Assembly: GCF_001866665.1 (NCBI RefSeq)
Contig: NZ_MLYO01000053.1
Coordinates: forward strand, 1 to 64,000
Direction: 5' to 3'
Length of the DNA stretch: 64,000 nucleotides
From: Streptomyces monashensis
GTDB lineage: Bacteria; Actinomycetota; Actinomycetes; Streptomycetales; Streptomycetaceae
Shown: one piece after another, positions 35,156-45,420 of the stretch
How positions within the stretch are numbered: position 1 is the stretch's first letter
Layout of the letters: each line of letters starts with the position of its first letter
The notes under the pieces: generated by a model
Seen by the model: only the letters and a program-made list of their open reading frames with translations
Databases searched by the model: none
What the model was told of the DNA's origin: nothing
Translations under genes and position numbers: made by a program

Positions 35156-35971
35156 GTGACCGACGCCCTGCACCGGGATCTGCTCGAGCTGGCCCAGGAG
35201 GCCGCCCGCCGCGCCGGAGAGCTGCTGCGGGACGGCCGCCCGGCCGACCTGGCGGTGGCGAGGACCAAGTCCAGCCCGATCGACGTCGTCACCGAGATGG
35301 ACATCGCGGCCGAGAAGCTGATCACCGATCTGATCTCCGGCCGCCGCCCCGACGACGGCTTCCTCGGCGAGGAAGGCGCGGCCGCCCCGGGCACGAGCGG
35401 CGTCCGCTGGGTCATCGACCCGCTCGACGGCACCGTCAACTACCTGTACGGCCTGCCGACCTGGGCGGTGTCCATCGCCGCGCAGCAGGACGGCGAGACC
35501 GTCGCCGGGGTCGTCGCGGCGCCGATGCGCGGCGAGACGTACCACGCCGTGCTCGGCGGCGGAGCCTGGGCGACCGGCGCCTGGGAGGGCGAGCGGGCGC
35601 TTGCCTGCCGCCCCGCGCCCCCGCTGGAGCAGGCGCTGGTCTCCACCGGCTTCAACTACGTCACCGAGGTCCGCGCCCACCAGGCCGAGGTGGCCGCGCG
35701 GCTGATCCCGCTGCTGCGCGACATCCGGCGCGGCGGCTCGGCCGCGATCGACCTGTGCGACGTGGCCTGCGGCCGGCTGGACGGATACTACGAGCGCGGG
35801 CTCAACGCATGGGACTTCGCCGCGGGCGACCTCATCGCCCGGGAGGCGGGCGCGCTGGTCGGCGGACGGGCGGGGGAGCGGCCCTCGCGGGAGCTCACCG
35901 TCGCCGGGTCGCCGGGCGTGTTCGAGCCGCTCCAGGGCCTGCTGGAGGACTTCGGCGCATGGCATGACTGA
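35156..35971 (+). CDS. Inositol monophosphatase family protein
   Basis: 271 residues from GTG 35156, with GAGGAG upstream. Metal-binding motifs: DVVTEMD, GEEG, DPLDGTVNYLYG (about 88-99) and the C-terminal NAWDFAAGDLIAREAGA. Acts on myo-inositol-1-phosphate or related phosphates with Mg2+ and Li+ sensitivity, as is usual for the family; the true substrate is not decided by sequence. Same operon as hemH by its spacing. Confidence 0.93.
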   Translation: MTDALHRDLLELAQEAARRAGELLRDGRPADLAVARTKSSPIDVVTEMDIAAEKLITDLISGRRPDDGFLGEEGAAAPGTSGVRWVIDPLDGTVNYLYGLPTWAVSIAAQQDGETVAGVVAAPMRGETYHAVLGGGAWATGAWEGERALACRPAPPLEQALVSTGFNYVTEVRAHQAEVAARLIPLLRDIRRGGSAAIDLCDVACGRLDGYYERGLNAWDFAAGDLIAREAGALVGGRAGERPSRELTVAGSPGVFEPLQGLLEDFGAWHD

Positions 35972-36036
35972 GCACGGCTGAGCCCGGTTCGACAGGAGCG
36001 CCCCACAGCGCGGCCAGAACGGACGGCCAGAACGGA

Positions 36037-36071
36037 CGGGACCCCCGGTGCTGGATTCACCGGGGGTCCCG
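36037..36071. terminator. Bidirectional terminator
   Basis: Perfect 14-bp arms CGGGACCCCCGGTG and CACCGGGGGTCCCG with a 7-base loop, between the inositol monophosphatase gene and the convergent small gene at 36092. Confidence 0.85.
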
Positions 36072-36091
36072 CCGTTGTGCTGCCAAGCCGG

Positions 36092-36265
36092 TCAGACGCG
36101 TGACGCGCCGACTTCCACACCGTGTTCGGCGGCGAGGCGTCGCAGGTCGTCGAGCTCTGCCTGCTCCACCTCCACGAGGAAGTCGTCGCCCTCGTCACGA
36201 GCCCGCGACAGGTCGGACTCGGTCGCCTTTATGCGCTGGAGAAGTCCTGCGGTGAAAGCGTCCAT
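36092..36265 (-). CDS. Small conserved coiled-coil protein
   Basis: 57 residues from ATG 36265: MDAFTAGLLQRIKATESDLS, RARDEGDDFLVEVEQAELDD, LRRLAAEHGVEVGASRV. The whole protein is one amphipathic helical region with no membrane segment. I recall the same small protein beside cutRS in other Streptomyces. Function unknown. The 417 bases from here to cutR contain no further gene and should hold the divergent promoters. Confidence 0.75.
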   Translation of the reverse strand: MDAFTAGLLQRIKATESDLSRARDEGDDFLVEVEQAELDDLRRLAAEHGVEVGASRV

Positions 36266-36682
36266 GCTGCGCCCCCTCGTCCTTGGGTCGTGGGTCGGTG
36301 GCACGGGGGTGTGCCGTCGGGAAAAGGGGCGATCACGGCCCTCGCGAGTGCCCAGCGCTGCCCTGCCGGGCGGCGACGGTGCCGGACACCCGCGCCCGCT
36401 CTGCGAGAAGCGGCGGCGGAGTACCGCATGGTGCTGCGGCACATGCAGAGCGTGATCGCGGGGTGTAAAGCCGTCCTCCCCCCGCTCCCTCACCCGGAAA
36501 CCTCAACCGGAGGAGAAAATCTCGTATTCCTGCCCCGGGACGCCGATCCGTACGGTCCGCAACCCCGCCTTACAGCCGACTTACGGCCGAAAAGGGCAGG
36601 ATGGAGGTCACACCCCACGAACACTCCTGCCCGCTCGCGCCCACGGTGTGCGACGGCGGGCGGACAGAGGAAGGACTGCGAC

Positions 36683-37336
36683 GTGCGCGTACTCGTCGTC
36701 GAGGACGAGCAACTGCTCGCCGATGCGGTGGCCACCGGACTGCGCCGGGAGGCCATGGCCGTCGACGTCGTGTACGACGGTGCGGCCGCCCTGGAGCGCA
36801 TCGGCGTCAACGACTACGACGTGGTCGTCCTCGACCGCGACCTCCCGCTCGTGCACGGCGATGACGTCTGCCGCAAGATCGTCGAGCTGGGCATGCCCAC
36901 GCGCGTGCTCATGCTCACGGCGTCCGGCGACGTCAGCGACCGCGTCGAGGGCCTGGAGATCGGCGCCGACGACTATCTGCCCAAGCCCTTCGCCTTCAGC
37001 GAGCTGATCGCGCGCGTGCGCGCTCTCGGCCGTCGTACGAGCGTGCCCCTGCCGCCGGTGCTGGAGCGCGCCGGCATCAAGCTCGACCCCAACCGCCGCG
37101 AGGTCTTCCGCGACGGCAAGGAGGTCCAGCTCGCACCGAAGGAGTTCGCGGTCCTGGAGGTCCTGATGCGCAGCGAGGGCGCGGTCGTCTCGGCCGAGCA
37201 GCTGCTGGAGAAGGCCTGGGACGAGAACACCGACCCGTTCACCAACGTGGTCCGCGTGACGGTCATGACGCTGCGCCGCAAACTGGGCGAGCCACCGGTC
37301 ATCGTCACCGTGCCCGGCTCCGGCTACCGGATCTGA
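36683..37336 (+). CDS. cutR: Response regulator CutR
   Basis: 217 residues from GTG 36683, with GGAAGGA upstream. OmpR-type: receiver domain with the phospho-acceptor Asp51 (VVVLDRDLPL) and Lys in LPKPFAF, then a winged-helix DNA-binding domain (about 125-217, EVQLAPKEFAVLEVLMRSEG, ending PGSGYRI). Sequence and placement (ferrochelatase, inositol monophosphatase, small protein, then this pair) match CutR/CutS of S. coelicolor (SCO5862/5863, from memory). The partner kinase follows 5 bases later. Confidence 0.9.
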   Translation: MRVLVVEDEQLLADAVATGLRREAMAVDVVYDGAAALERIGVNDYDVVVLDRDLPLVHGDDVCRKIVELGMPTRVLMLTASGDVSDRVEGLEIGADDYLPKPFAFSELIARVRALGRRTSVPLPPVLERAGIKLDPNRREVFRDGKEVQLAPKEFAVLEVLMRSEGAVVSAEQLLEKAWDENTDPFTNVVRVTVMTLRRKLGEPPVIVTVPGSGYRI

Positions 37337-37341
37337 TCCCC

Positions 37342-38589
37342 GTGGCCGCGACCCCCGCCCCCGCTCAGGCGCCACCGAAGCCCACCTGGGACCCCAGGAG
37401 ACCGCAGCCCCCGTTCCCCTGGCTGCGCCCCACCATCCGCATACGGCTCACGCTGCTGTACGGCGGCATGTTCCTGATCGCCGGCATCCTGCTGCTGTCG
37501 ATCATCTACCTGCTGGCCGCACAGGCCATCAGCACGGGCAACCAGCCGCTGTTCAAGATCGTCAGCTTCCAGGAGCTGAAGGTCTCCAGCGACAACTGCC
37601 CTGCGATCAACACCACCAGCCTCTCGCTCGCGGACTTCAACCACGCGATCAGCCAGTGCGTCGACGGGCAGCGCCAGGCGGCCCTGGACGACCTGCTCAG
37701 CCGCTCGCTGCTGGCCCTGCTGGGCCTCGCCGTGATCGCCTTCGCGTTCGGTTACGCGATGGCCGGCCGCGTGCTGTCCCCGCTCGGCCGGATCACCCGC
37801 ACCGCACGTCAGGTGGCCGGCTCGGACCTGTCCCGCCGGATCGAGCTGGACGGCCCGGACGACGAGCTGAAGGAGCTGGCGGACACCTTCGACGACATGC
37901 TGGACCGGCTCCAGCGCGCCTTCACCGCCCAGCAGCGCTTCGTCGGCAACGCCTCGCACGAGCTGCGCACCCCGCTCGCGATCAACCGCACGCTCCTCGA
38001 GGTGCACCTGTCGGACCCGGACGCGCCGGTCGAGCTCCAGCAGCTCGGCAAGACCCTGCTCGCCACCAACGAGCGCAGCGAGCAGCTGGTCGAGGGCCTG
38101 CTGCTGCTCGCCCGCAGCGACAACCAGATCGTCGAGCGCAAACCGGTCGACCTGGCCGAGGTCGCCACCCAGGCCGTCGACCAGGTGCACGCCGAGGCCG
38201 AGGCGAAGGGCGTGAAGATCCGCGGCGAGCGCAAGCCGGCCGTGGTGCAGGGCAACGGCGTCCTGCTGGAGCGGATCGCGCTGAACCTCGTGCAGAACGC
38301 GGTGCGCTACAACGTGGCCGAGGGCGGCTGGGTCGAGGTGACCACCGAGATCGAGCACGGGCAGGCGGTACTGACGGTCTCGAACACCGGGCCGGTGGTG
38401 CCCGCGTACGAGATCGACAATCTGTTCGAGCCCTTCCGGCGATTGCGCACGGAGCGTACGGGCAGTGACAAGGGGGTCGGCCTCGGCCTGTCGATCGTCC
38501 GGTCCGTGGCGCGCGCGCACGGCGGGCACATCGTGGCGAGGCCGCGTGAGGGCGGCGGCCTGGTGATGCGTGTCACCTTGCCGCTGTGA
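37342..38589 (+). CDS. cutS: Sensor histidine kinase CutS
   Basis: 415 residues. Membrane segments at about 33-61 and 118-142 enclose an external loop of about 55 residues containing just two Cys, C86 and C106. A HAMP region follows, then the H-box NASHELRTPL with His206 and the ATPase domain (N-box LNLVQNAVRYN, G-box GVGLGLS). The two cysteines fit published work linking CutS to sensing disulfide formation outside the cell. The N-terminal ~30 residues are Pro-rich and cytoplasmic. Confidence 0.92.
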   Translation: MAATPAPAQAPPKPTWDPRRPQPPFPWLRPTIRIRLTLLYGGMFLIAGILLLSIIYLLAAQAISTGNQPLFKIVSFQELKVSSDNCPAINTTSLSLADFNHAISQCVDGQRQAALDDLLSRSLLALLGLAVIAFAFGYAMAGRVLSPLGRITRTARQVAGSDLSRRIELDGPDDELKELADTFDDMLDRLQRAFTAQQRFVGNASHELRTPLAINRTLLEVHLSDPDAPVELQQLGKTLLATNERSEQLVEGLLLLARSDNQIVERKPVDLAEVATQAVDQVHAEAEAKGVKIRGERKPAVVQGNGVLLERIALNLVQNAVRYNVAEGGWVEVTTEIEHGQAVLTVSNTGPVVPAYEIDNLFEPFRRLRTERTGSDKGVGLGLSIVRSVARAHGGHIVARPREGGGLVMRVTLPL

Positions 38590-38658
38590 TCCGTTGACAC
38601 GCGCGGAGGGTGTTCGCTTTACGCGGAATTTTCCGGACCTCTTGCAAGGTTCTTGCTG

Positions 38659-38672
38659 TGTGATCAATCACA
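38659..38672. promoter_or_regulatory. Palindrome TGTGATCAATCACA
   Basis: A near-perfect 14-base dyad (arms TGTGAT/ATCACA) in the 390-base gap between cutS and the DUF4193 gene. It contains GTG-N6-CAC, similar to Crp-type half-sites. No gene is seen in the gap (38590-38979). Confidence 0.4.
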
Positions 38673-38979
38673 TGGGCGGATTTTCAGCCATGCACCCTCC
38701 GTGATCATGACACATGGCAGAAAGCCGGGAAAGTCCGGGTTTTCGGGGCTCTTGATCACGGGAAGTACACGGTGAGGCGCCTTTGAGGTGCCCCATTCGG
38801 ACCGTGTACGGTCCTCACCGCCATCCAAGCCGATCACACTTGAGGGGTCGGGTTGGGTGTCGATTGAGTAACAGACCTTGATGTGAGGCAAAATCTCCGC
38901 CTCAGGTCGGGCACAAGTCCGGCCTCTCACGCGTTACGTGCGCTGGAGACACCGCAGACACCCAGAGGGGGAGAGCGAT

Positions 38980-39276
38980 ATGGCAACCGATTACGACACT
39001 CCACGCAAGACCGACGACGATGTCGACTCCGACAGCCTTGAAGAACTGAAGGCCCGGCGGAACGACAAGACCTCCTCCACGGTGGACGTCGACGAGTTCG
39101 AGGCCGCCGAAGGCCTCGAACTGCCCGGCGCCGACCTTTCGAACGAGGAACTGGCCGTCCGGGTCCTGCCGAAGCAGCAGGACGAGTTCACCTGCATGAG
39201 CTGCTTCCTGGTGCACCACCGCAGCCAGCTGGCCCGCGAGAAGAACGGTCAGCCGATCTGCCGCGACTGCGACTGA
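38980..39276 (+). CDS. DUF4193 zinc-ribbon-like protein
   Basis: 98 residues from ATG 38980, with GAGGGGG upstream. The N-terminus is very acidic and disordered-looking (DYDTPRKTDDDVDSDSLEEL). The C-terminus has four Cys in two CxxC pairs, CMSC and CRDC, forming a likely zinc ribbon (FTCMSCFLVHHRSQLAREKN). Common in actinobacteria, function unknown. 13 bases before the next gene. Confidence 0.9.
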   Translation: MATDYDTPRKTDDDVDSDSLEELKARRNDKTSSTVDVDEFEAAEGLELPGADLSNEELAVRVLPKQQDEFTCMSCFLVHHRSQLAREKNGQPICRDCD

Positions 39277-39289
39277 GGACGGGTCGGCC

Positions 39290-40195
39290 ATGACTGGCTC
39301 GACCCCTCCCCGGAAGCGCCGCTTCCCTGTGCGGAAAGCGGACTCAGGGCCGCTCGACGGCCCGCACGGCGCGCGTGAAGAAGAGCGGGGCTCATCCGGC
39401 AGGGGAGCCTCGCTCGCACCGGTGGACGACCGGGCCGACCACCCGGTACCGGTGCGGCGGCAGCCCGCGCCCGTCGCCCGACGGGCCGCGGTGGTGCGTG
39501 ACAAGGCCCGGGACCTGGCCCGGGAAGGGGCCCGTAAGGGCGGCAGAGGCGCTCGCGCGGGGCTGGCGTACCTCGCGGACCGGATCATCGAGATCGCCCC
39601 TCGTGTCCCCGTACGCGACCTCGCGACCCTGCGCAGGCAGTTCCCCGGCCTCGGGCCCGAGGAGCTCGCCGACAAACTGGTGGCGGGAGCGGCGGCCGGG
39701 ACCTCGACGGTCGGAGCCGGGGTCGGAGCGGCGGCGATGCTGCCGGTGCCGCCCGCCATGCCGACCGAAGTGGCCGCGGAGATCACCGGGGTCGCCGCGA
39801 TCGAGCTGAAGCTCGTCGCCGAGCTCCACGAGGTCTACGGCGTACGCCCGCCGGGCGGCCTCAAGACCCGGAGTACCGCGTATCTGTCCTCCTGGTCGGG
39901 GGAGCGCGGGATCGACGTGCTGAAGCCGTCGACGTACGACGCGGCCCTGAGCGGCCACATGAAGCGCGAGCTCCGCCAGCGGATCATGAAGCGTGTGGTG
40001 CGCGACCTGCCCAACCTCATGCCGTTCATGGTGGGCGCGGCGGTCGGCGCGGTCATGAACCGCCGGGACACCAGAAAGCTCGCCGCCCGCATCCGCACCG
40101 ACCTGCGCAAGATCCAGGTGCCCTGGGACGAGCTGCCGGAGCTGCCGCCCCTGGAGGAGCCGGAGACGCCCCTGAGAGGCCTCGAAGGACTCTAG
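39290..40195 (+). CDS. EcsC-like conserved protein
   Basis: 301 residues. A charged, disordered-looking N-terminal ~75 residues is followed by a helical domain: GTSTVGAGVGAAAMLPVPPA, then AMPTEVAAEITGVAAIELKL, then MKRVVRDLPNLMPFMVGAAV. The Gly/Ala/Pro-rich pattern resembles EcsC-family proteins, whose biochemical role is unclear. The stop codon overlaps the end of the convergent DUF3093 gene by 4 bases, so the two transcripts collide or share a terminator. Confidence 0.65.
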   Translation: MTGSTPPRKRRFPVRKADSGPLDGPHGAREEERGSSGRGASLAPVDDRADHPVPVRRQPAPVARRAAVVRDKARDLAREGARKGGRGARAGLAYLADRIIEIAPRVPVRDLATLRRQFPGLGPEELADKLVAGAAAGTSTVGAGVGAAAMLPVPPAMPTEVAAEITGVAAIELKLVAELHEVYGVRPPGGLKTRSTAYLSSWSGERGIDVLKPSTYDAALSGHMKRELRQRIMKRVVRDLPNLMPFMVGAAVGAVMNRRDTRKLAARIRTDLRKIQVPWDELPELPPLEEPETPLRGLEGL

Positions 40196-40671
40196 GCGTC
40201 CGAGCCCTGGGCGTGCGCCGTCCGCGCCGCCTCGATCGCCGCCGCCAGCTGCTCCGGCTCCCGCGTGGACAGGTACAGGTACGGCGTCGGGTCCGCGGGG
40301 TCGGTGACCTCCACCCGCAGCGCCCCCGGGATGTAGGCGCGCAGCAGCAGGAACGCGCGCGTGTCGGCCTTGTACGTCCGCCAGGCGCGGGCCTCCTCCG
40401 CGTCCAGCACCTCCGACGTGCCCAGAGCGGACACCGGGATCTTCGCCTCGCCCGCGATCAGCGAGTCACCCACCACACGGATGCGCGGGGAGCCGTACGC
40501 ACTGGCGACCACCGCCGCCGCGGCCGTACCGCCGACCAGGCCGCCGAGCAGCGGAAGCGTGCCGAACGGAAGCAGGATCAGGGCGAACGAGACGCCCACC
40601 AGGAAGCTGATGAACCACCACGAGCGGGGGGCGGTGAGGCGTTCTTCGTACGGCGTGGCGGAAAGCTGCAT
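40192..40671 (-). CDS. DUF3093 membrane protein
   Basis: 159 residues from ATG 40671. Two membrane segments near 18-63 (WWFISFLVGVSFALILLPFG, LLGGLVGGTAAAAVVASAYG) and a cytoplasmic C-terminal domain containing the typical DAEEARAWRTYKADTRAFLLLRAYI stretch (about 90-114). Actinobacterial, function unknown. Divergent from the thioesterase gene. Confidence 0.88.
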   Translation of the reverse strand: MQLSATPYEERLTAPRSWWFISFLVGVSFALILLPFGTLPLLGGLVGGTAAAAVVASAYGSPRIRVVGDSLIAGEAKIPVSALGTSEVLDAEEARAWRTYKADTRAFLLLRAYIPGALRVEVTDPADPTPYLYLSTREPEQLAAAIEAARTAHAQGSDA

Positions 40672-40783
40672 GAGGCCAAGCTTGGCACGGGATCCTGATG
40701 TGCCCGAAGTCAGGGCAGTCGGCGCGAAGCGCTGTCGAGCAGCGCGGTGGCGGGTGACGGGCGGGCGGGTAAGGTCTGCGCCT

Positions 40784-41368
40784 GTGAGTGGTAGTTCCGC
40801 AAGCCTTCGGCCTCCTGTCGACGCCTCGAAACCGGTACGGCACCCCGACGCGCCCGCGCCCGGGGAACTCCTCGGTGCCCACTACGAACACTGTTTCGGT
40901 TGTGGTCCCGGACAGCCGCACGGACTGCACCTGGAGGCACGGGCCGGCGAGGGCGTCTCGCTGACCGCCGAGTTCACCGTCCAGCCCGCCCACCAGGGCG
41001 CCCCGGGCCTCGCGCACGGCGGCGTGCTGGCCACGGCCCTGGACGAGACCCTCGGCTCGCTGAACTGGCTGCTGCGCACCATCGCCGTCACCGGCCGGCT
41101 GGAGACCGACTTCGCGCGCCCCGTCCCGGTGGGCACCACGCTCCACCTCGCGGCCGAGGTCACCGCCGTCGCCGGGCGGAAGATCTACTCCAGGGCCGTC
41201 GGGCGCATCGGCGGCCCGGACGGGCCCGTCGCCGTCCGCGCCGACGCCCTCTTCATCGAGGTGAAGGTCGACCACTTCGTCGACCACGGCCGCCAGGAGG
41301 AGATCCAGGCCGCCATGAACGACCCGGACCAGATCCGGCGCGCCCGCGCCTTCGAGGTGAACCCGTGA
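40784..41368 (+). CDS. PaaI-family hotdog thioesterase
   Basis: 194 residues from GTG 40784. The hotdog fold is marked by CFGCGPGQPHGLHLEA (about 43-58) and APGLAHGGVLATALDETLGS, with HGG and the catalytic-type Asp/Glu. Expected to cleave an acyl-CoA or acyl-carrier thioester; substrate not known. Overlaps dut by 4 bases (GTGA). Confidence 0.88.
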   Translation: MSGSSASLRPPVDASKPVRHPDAPAPGELLGAHYEHCFGCGPGQPHGLHLEARAGEGVSLTAEFTVQPAHQGAPGLAHGGVLATALDETLGSLNWLLRTIAVTGRLETDFARPVPVGTTLHLAAEVTAVAGRKIYSRAVGRIGGPDGPVAVRADALFIEVKVDHFVDHGRQEEIQAAMNDPDQIRRARAFEVNP

Positions 41369-41916
41369 GCCCCAGCCCCCTCGACGTCCTGCTGCGGCGC
41401 GTCGACCCCGACGTACCGCTTCCGGCGTACGAGCATCCCGGCGACGCCGGGGCCGATCTGCGCACCACCGAGGCGTGCGAGCTGAAGCCCGGCGAGCGGG
41501 CCGTGCTGCCCACGGGAGTGTCGATCGCCCTCCCGGAGGGGTACGCGGCCTTCGTGCACCCGCGATCCGGCCTCGCCGCCCGCTGCGGTGTCGCCCTCGT
41601 GAATGCCCCGGGGACGGTTGATGCCGGGTACCGTGGGGAGATCAAGGTGATCGTGGTGAATCTCGACCCGCACGAGTCCGTGCGGTTCGAGCGCTTCGAC
41701 CGGATTGCCCAACTGGTCGTCCAGCAGGTCGAGAGGGTCCGCTTCCAGGAGGTGGCGGAACTTCCCGGCTCGGCGCGGGCCGAAGGGGGCTTCGGGTCCA
41801 CCGGTGGCCATGCCGCGGTGGGCGGCGAGAGCGGCACAAGCGGTCGGGCCGCCGCAGGCGGACCGACGGGTGGGAATCGATACGCTTCGGTCGTATCCGA
41901 CCGGGAAGGACAGTGA
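41365..41916 (+). CDS. dut: dUTP diphosphatase
   Basis: 183 residues from GTG 41365. Converts dUTP to dUMP and pyrophosphate as a trimer. All five motifs are seen: HPGDAGADL, HPRSGLAARCG, NAPGTVDAGYRGEI, RFDRIAQLVVQ and the C-terminal P-loop-like EGGFGSTGG. About 35 extra Gly/Ala/Ser residues follow motif 5. With the P-loop of tdk lost at 26.4 kb, dTMP supply in this strain would depend on dUMP from this enzyme and from deoxycytidylate routes. Confidence 0.95.
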   Translation: MSPSPLDVLLRRVDPDVPLPAYEHPGDAGADLRTTEACELKPGERAVLPTGVSIALPEGYAAFVHPRSGLAARCGVALVNAPGTVDAGYRGEIKVIVVNLDPHESVRFERFDRIAQLVVQQVERVRFQEVAELPGSARAEGGFGSTGGHAAVGGESGTSGRAAAGGPTGGNRYASVVSDREGQ

Positions 41917-41917
41917 C

Positions 41918-42676
41918 GTGTTCGGACGTCGCAAGAAGAAGGGTGCCGCCGAGGACGCGGCCGGCGAGGCCGAGCAGGTCGTCGACAGCGTCGACACCGA
42001 GGCGGACGGGAACGAGGAGCCGGCCGAGCGCGTTCGGCTGGAGCCCGAGCCCCGGCCCGAGGGGCCCTGGGACAGCGAAGAGGTGAGCGACCCGGGCGAG
42101 GGCCGCGTGGACCTCGGCGGGATGTTCATCCCGGGCGTCGACGGCATGGAACTGCGGGTCGAGGTCGCCGGTGACGCGATCGTCGCCGCGACCGTCGTGC
42201 TGCGCGACAGCGCCGTCCAGCTCCAGGCCTTCGCCGCGCCCAAGCGCGAGGGCATCTGGGGCGAGGTCCGCGAGGAGATCGGGGCCGGCATCACCCAGCA
42301 GGGTGGCATCGTCGACGAGGTCGAGGGCCCCCTCGGCTGGGAGCTGCGAGCCCAGGTGCCGGTGCAGCTGCCCGACGGCACCGGCGGCTTCCAGGTCGTG
42401 CGGTTCGTCGGCGTGGACGGCCCGCGCTGGTTCCTGCGCGGCGTGATCTCCGGCCAGGGCGCTGTGCAGCCGCAGGCCGCCGGGCTGCTGGAGCAGATCT
42501 TCCGCGACACGGTCGTGGTGCGCGGCGAGGGCCCGATGGCGCCCCGCGACCCGATCGTCCTCAAGCTGCCCAACGACGCGCAGATGGTCCCCGAGGGCGT
42601 GCAGCAGGACGAGTCCCGCTTCTCGGGCGGCGTCGACCAGCTGCAGCGGGGGCCGGAGATCACCGAGGTTCGTTGA
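41918..42676 (+). CDS. DUF3710 protein
   Basis: 252 residues from GTG 41918, one base after dut, with GGAAGGA upstream. Basic start (MFGRRKKKG), acidic disordered stretch, then the DUF3710 domain (about 65-250), including EVEGPLGWELRAQVPVQLPD and VRFVGVDGPRWFLRGVISG. Actinobacterial, function unknown; constantly found beside dut. Confidence 0.88.
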   Translation: MFGRRKKKGAAEDAAGEAEQVVDSVDTEADGNEEPAERVRLEPEPRPEGPWDSEEVSDPGEGRVDLGGMFIPGVDGMELRVEVAGDAIVAATVVLRDSAVQLQAFAAPKREGIWGEVREEIGAGITQQGGIVDEVEGPLGWELRAQVPVQLPDGTGGFQVVRFVGVDGPRWFLRGVISGQGAVQPQAAGLLEQIFRDTVVVRGEGPMAPRDPIVLKLPNDAQMVPEGVQQDESRFSGGVDQLQRGPEITEVR

Positions 42677-42868
42677 CCGCGGCAGTTCTCGTACGGGCCG
42701 TGCCTTTGAAAGGCGCGGCCCGTTGTCACGGGGTCGTGCCCTACGGGGTGCCTCCCATCAGAATTGCGTCAAAGACCCCCCTTGACCCGGCTCTTGTCCC
42801 CTTTGTCCGCATCATTGGCCGTAAGGTCGACGCTGCGTAGGCAGCAGTCACCGGAAGACAATGGAGCC

Positions 42869-45420
42869 ATGACACGCGGCAAACTTCGGATCTACCTCGG
42901 CGCGGCACCGGGTGTGGGCAAGACCTACGCCATGCTCTCCGAGGCACACCGCCGTGTGGAGCGTGGCACCGACTGCGTCGTGGCCTTCGTGGAGCACCAC
43001 GAGCGGCCGCGCACCGAGGTGATGCTGCACGGGCTGGAGCAGATCCCGCGCAAGAAGCTGGAGTACCGGGACGCCGTCTTCGGCGAGATGGACGTCGACG
43101 CCGTGCTGCGCCGGGCGCCCGCCGTCGCCCTGGTGGACGAACTCGCCCACACCAATGTCCCCGGCTCGCGCAACGCCAAGCGCTGGCAGGACGTCGAGGA
43201 GCTGCTCGCCGCCGGGACCGACGTGATCTCGACCGTCAACATCCAGCACCTGGAATCACTCGGCGACGTGGTCGAATCGATCACCGGGGTACGCCAGCGC
43301 GAGACCGTCCCGGACGAGGTCGTCCGCCGGGCCGACCAGATCGAGCTGGTCGACATGTCCCCGCAGGCCCTGCGCCGCCGGATGGCCCACGGCAACATCT
43401 ACCAGCCCGACAAGGTCGACGCGGCCCTGTCCAACTACTTCCGCCCCGGCAACCTCACCGCCCTGCGCGAGCTGGCGCTGCTGTGGGTGGCCGACCGGGT
43501 CGACGAGTACCTCAACGCCTACCGCAGCGAGCACCGGGTCTCCAAGATCTGGGGCTCGCGCGAGCGGATCGTGGTCGGCCTGACCGGCGGTCCCGAGGGG
43601 CGCACCCTGATACGCCGCGCCGCCCGGCTCGCCGAGAAGGGCGCCGGCGGCGAGGTGCTGGCCGTCTACATAGCCCGCAGCGACGGCCTTACCTCGGGCT
43701 CCCCGAAGGAGCTGGCCGTCCAGCGCACCCTCGTGGAGGACCTGGGCGGCACCTTCCACCATGTGATCGGCGACGACATACCGGCCGCCCTGCTCGACTT
43801 CGCACGCGGCGTCAACGCCACCCAGATCGTCCTCGGCTCCTCGCGCCGCAAGGCCTGGCAGTACGTCTTCGGGCCCGGCGTCGGCGCCACGGTCGCCCGG
43901 GAGTCCGGCCCTGACCTCGACGTCCACATCGTCACCCACGAGGAGGTCGCCAAGGGCCGCGGACTGCCCGTCGCCCGGGGCGCCCGGCTCGGGCGGGCCC
44001 GGATCGTCTCGGGCTGGCTCGCCGGACTCGGCGGCCCGGCCGCGCTCGCGGTGCTGCTGAACGCCGTCGACGTCGGCCTCGCCAACGACATGCTGCTCTT
44101 CCTGGGTGTCACGGTCGCGGCGGCCCTGCTCGGCGGTCTGCTGCCCGCCCTGGCCTCGGTGGCCTTCGGCTCGCTGCTGCTGAACTACTTCTACACACCA
44201 CCGCTGCACAAGTGGACCATCGCCGACCCCAGGAACATCGTCGCCATAGTGATCTTCCTGTGCGTCGCGGTGTCGGTGGCCTCGGTGGTGGACCTCGCCG
44301 CCCGGCGCACCCACCAGGCCGCCCGGCTGCGCGCCGAGTCGGAGATACTCTCCTTCCTCGCCGGGAACGTGCTGCGCGGTGAGACCAGCCTGGAGGAACT
44401 GCTGGAGCGGGTCCGCGAGACCTTCGCGATGGAGTCCGCCGCGCTGCTGGAGCGCGCGGGCGACGTCGAGCCGTGGACCTGTGCCGGGCGCGCCGGATTC
44501 GGGCGCCCGCTGGAGCGGCCCGAGGACGCCGACGTCGACATGCCCGTCGGCGACCACATGGCGCTCGCGCTCACCGGCCGGGTGCTGCCCGCCGAGGACC
44601 GGCGCGTGCTCGCCGCCTTCGCCGCGCAGGCCGCCGTCGCCCTGGACCGCCGGCGCCTTCAGGAGGAGGCCGACCAGGCCCGCGCGCTCGCCGAGGGCAA
44701 CCGCATCCGCACCGCCCTGCTCGCCGCCGTCAGCCACGACCTGCGCACCCCGCTCGCCGGCATCAAGGCCGCCGTCTCCTCGCTGCGCTCCGACGACGTG
44801 GCCTGGTCCGAGGAGGACCGGGCGGAGCTGCTGGAGGGCATCGAGGAGGGCGCCGACCGCCTCGACCACCTGGTCGGCAACCTGCTCGACATGTCCCGCC
44901 TCCAGACCGGCACGGTGACCCCGATCATCCGCGAGATCGACGTGGACGAGGTGGTCCCGATGGCCATGGTCGGCGTACCCGAGGACAGCGTCGAGCTGGA
45001 GGTCCCCGAGACGCTGCCCATGGTCGCGGTCGACCCCGGGCTGCTGGAGCGGTCCGTGGCCAACCTGGTCGAGAACGCCGTCAAGTACAGCCCGCGCGGC
45101 CGGCGGGTGCTCGTCTCCGCGAGCGCCATCGCCGACCGCGTCGAGGTCCGCGTGGTGGACCGCGGACCGGGCGTGCCGGACGAGGCGAAGGCCCGGATAT
45201 TCGAGCCCTTCCAGCGCTACGGCGACGCTCCGCGCGGCGCGGGCGTCGGGCTCGGGCTCGCCGTCGCCCGGGGCTTCGCGGAGGCCATGGGCGGCACCCT
45301 CAACGCCGAGGACACGCCGGGCGGGGGACTCACCATGGTCCTCAGCCTCCGCGCGGCAGGATCACGTCCAGGAGCCCTCCCGACGGGCCAGGACCTCGCA
45401 GAACCAGAAAGGCAGACCCT

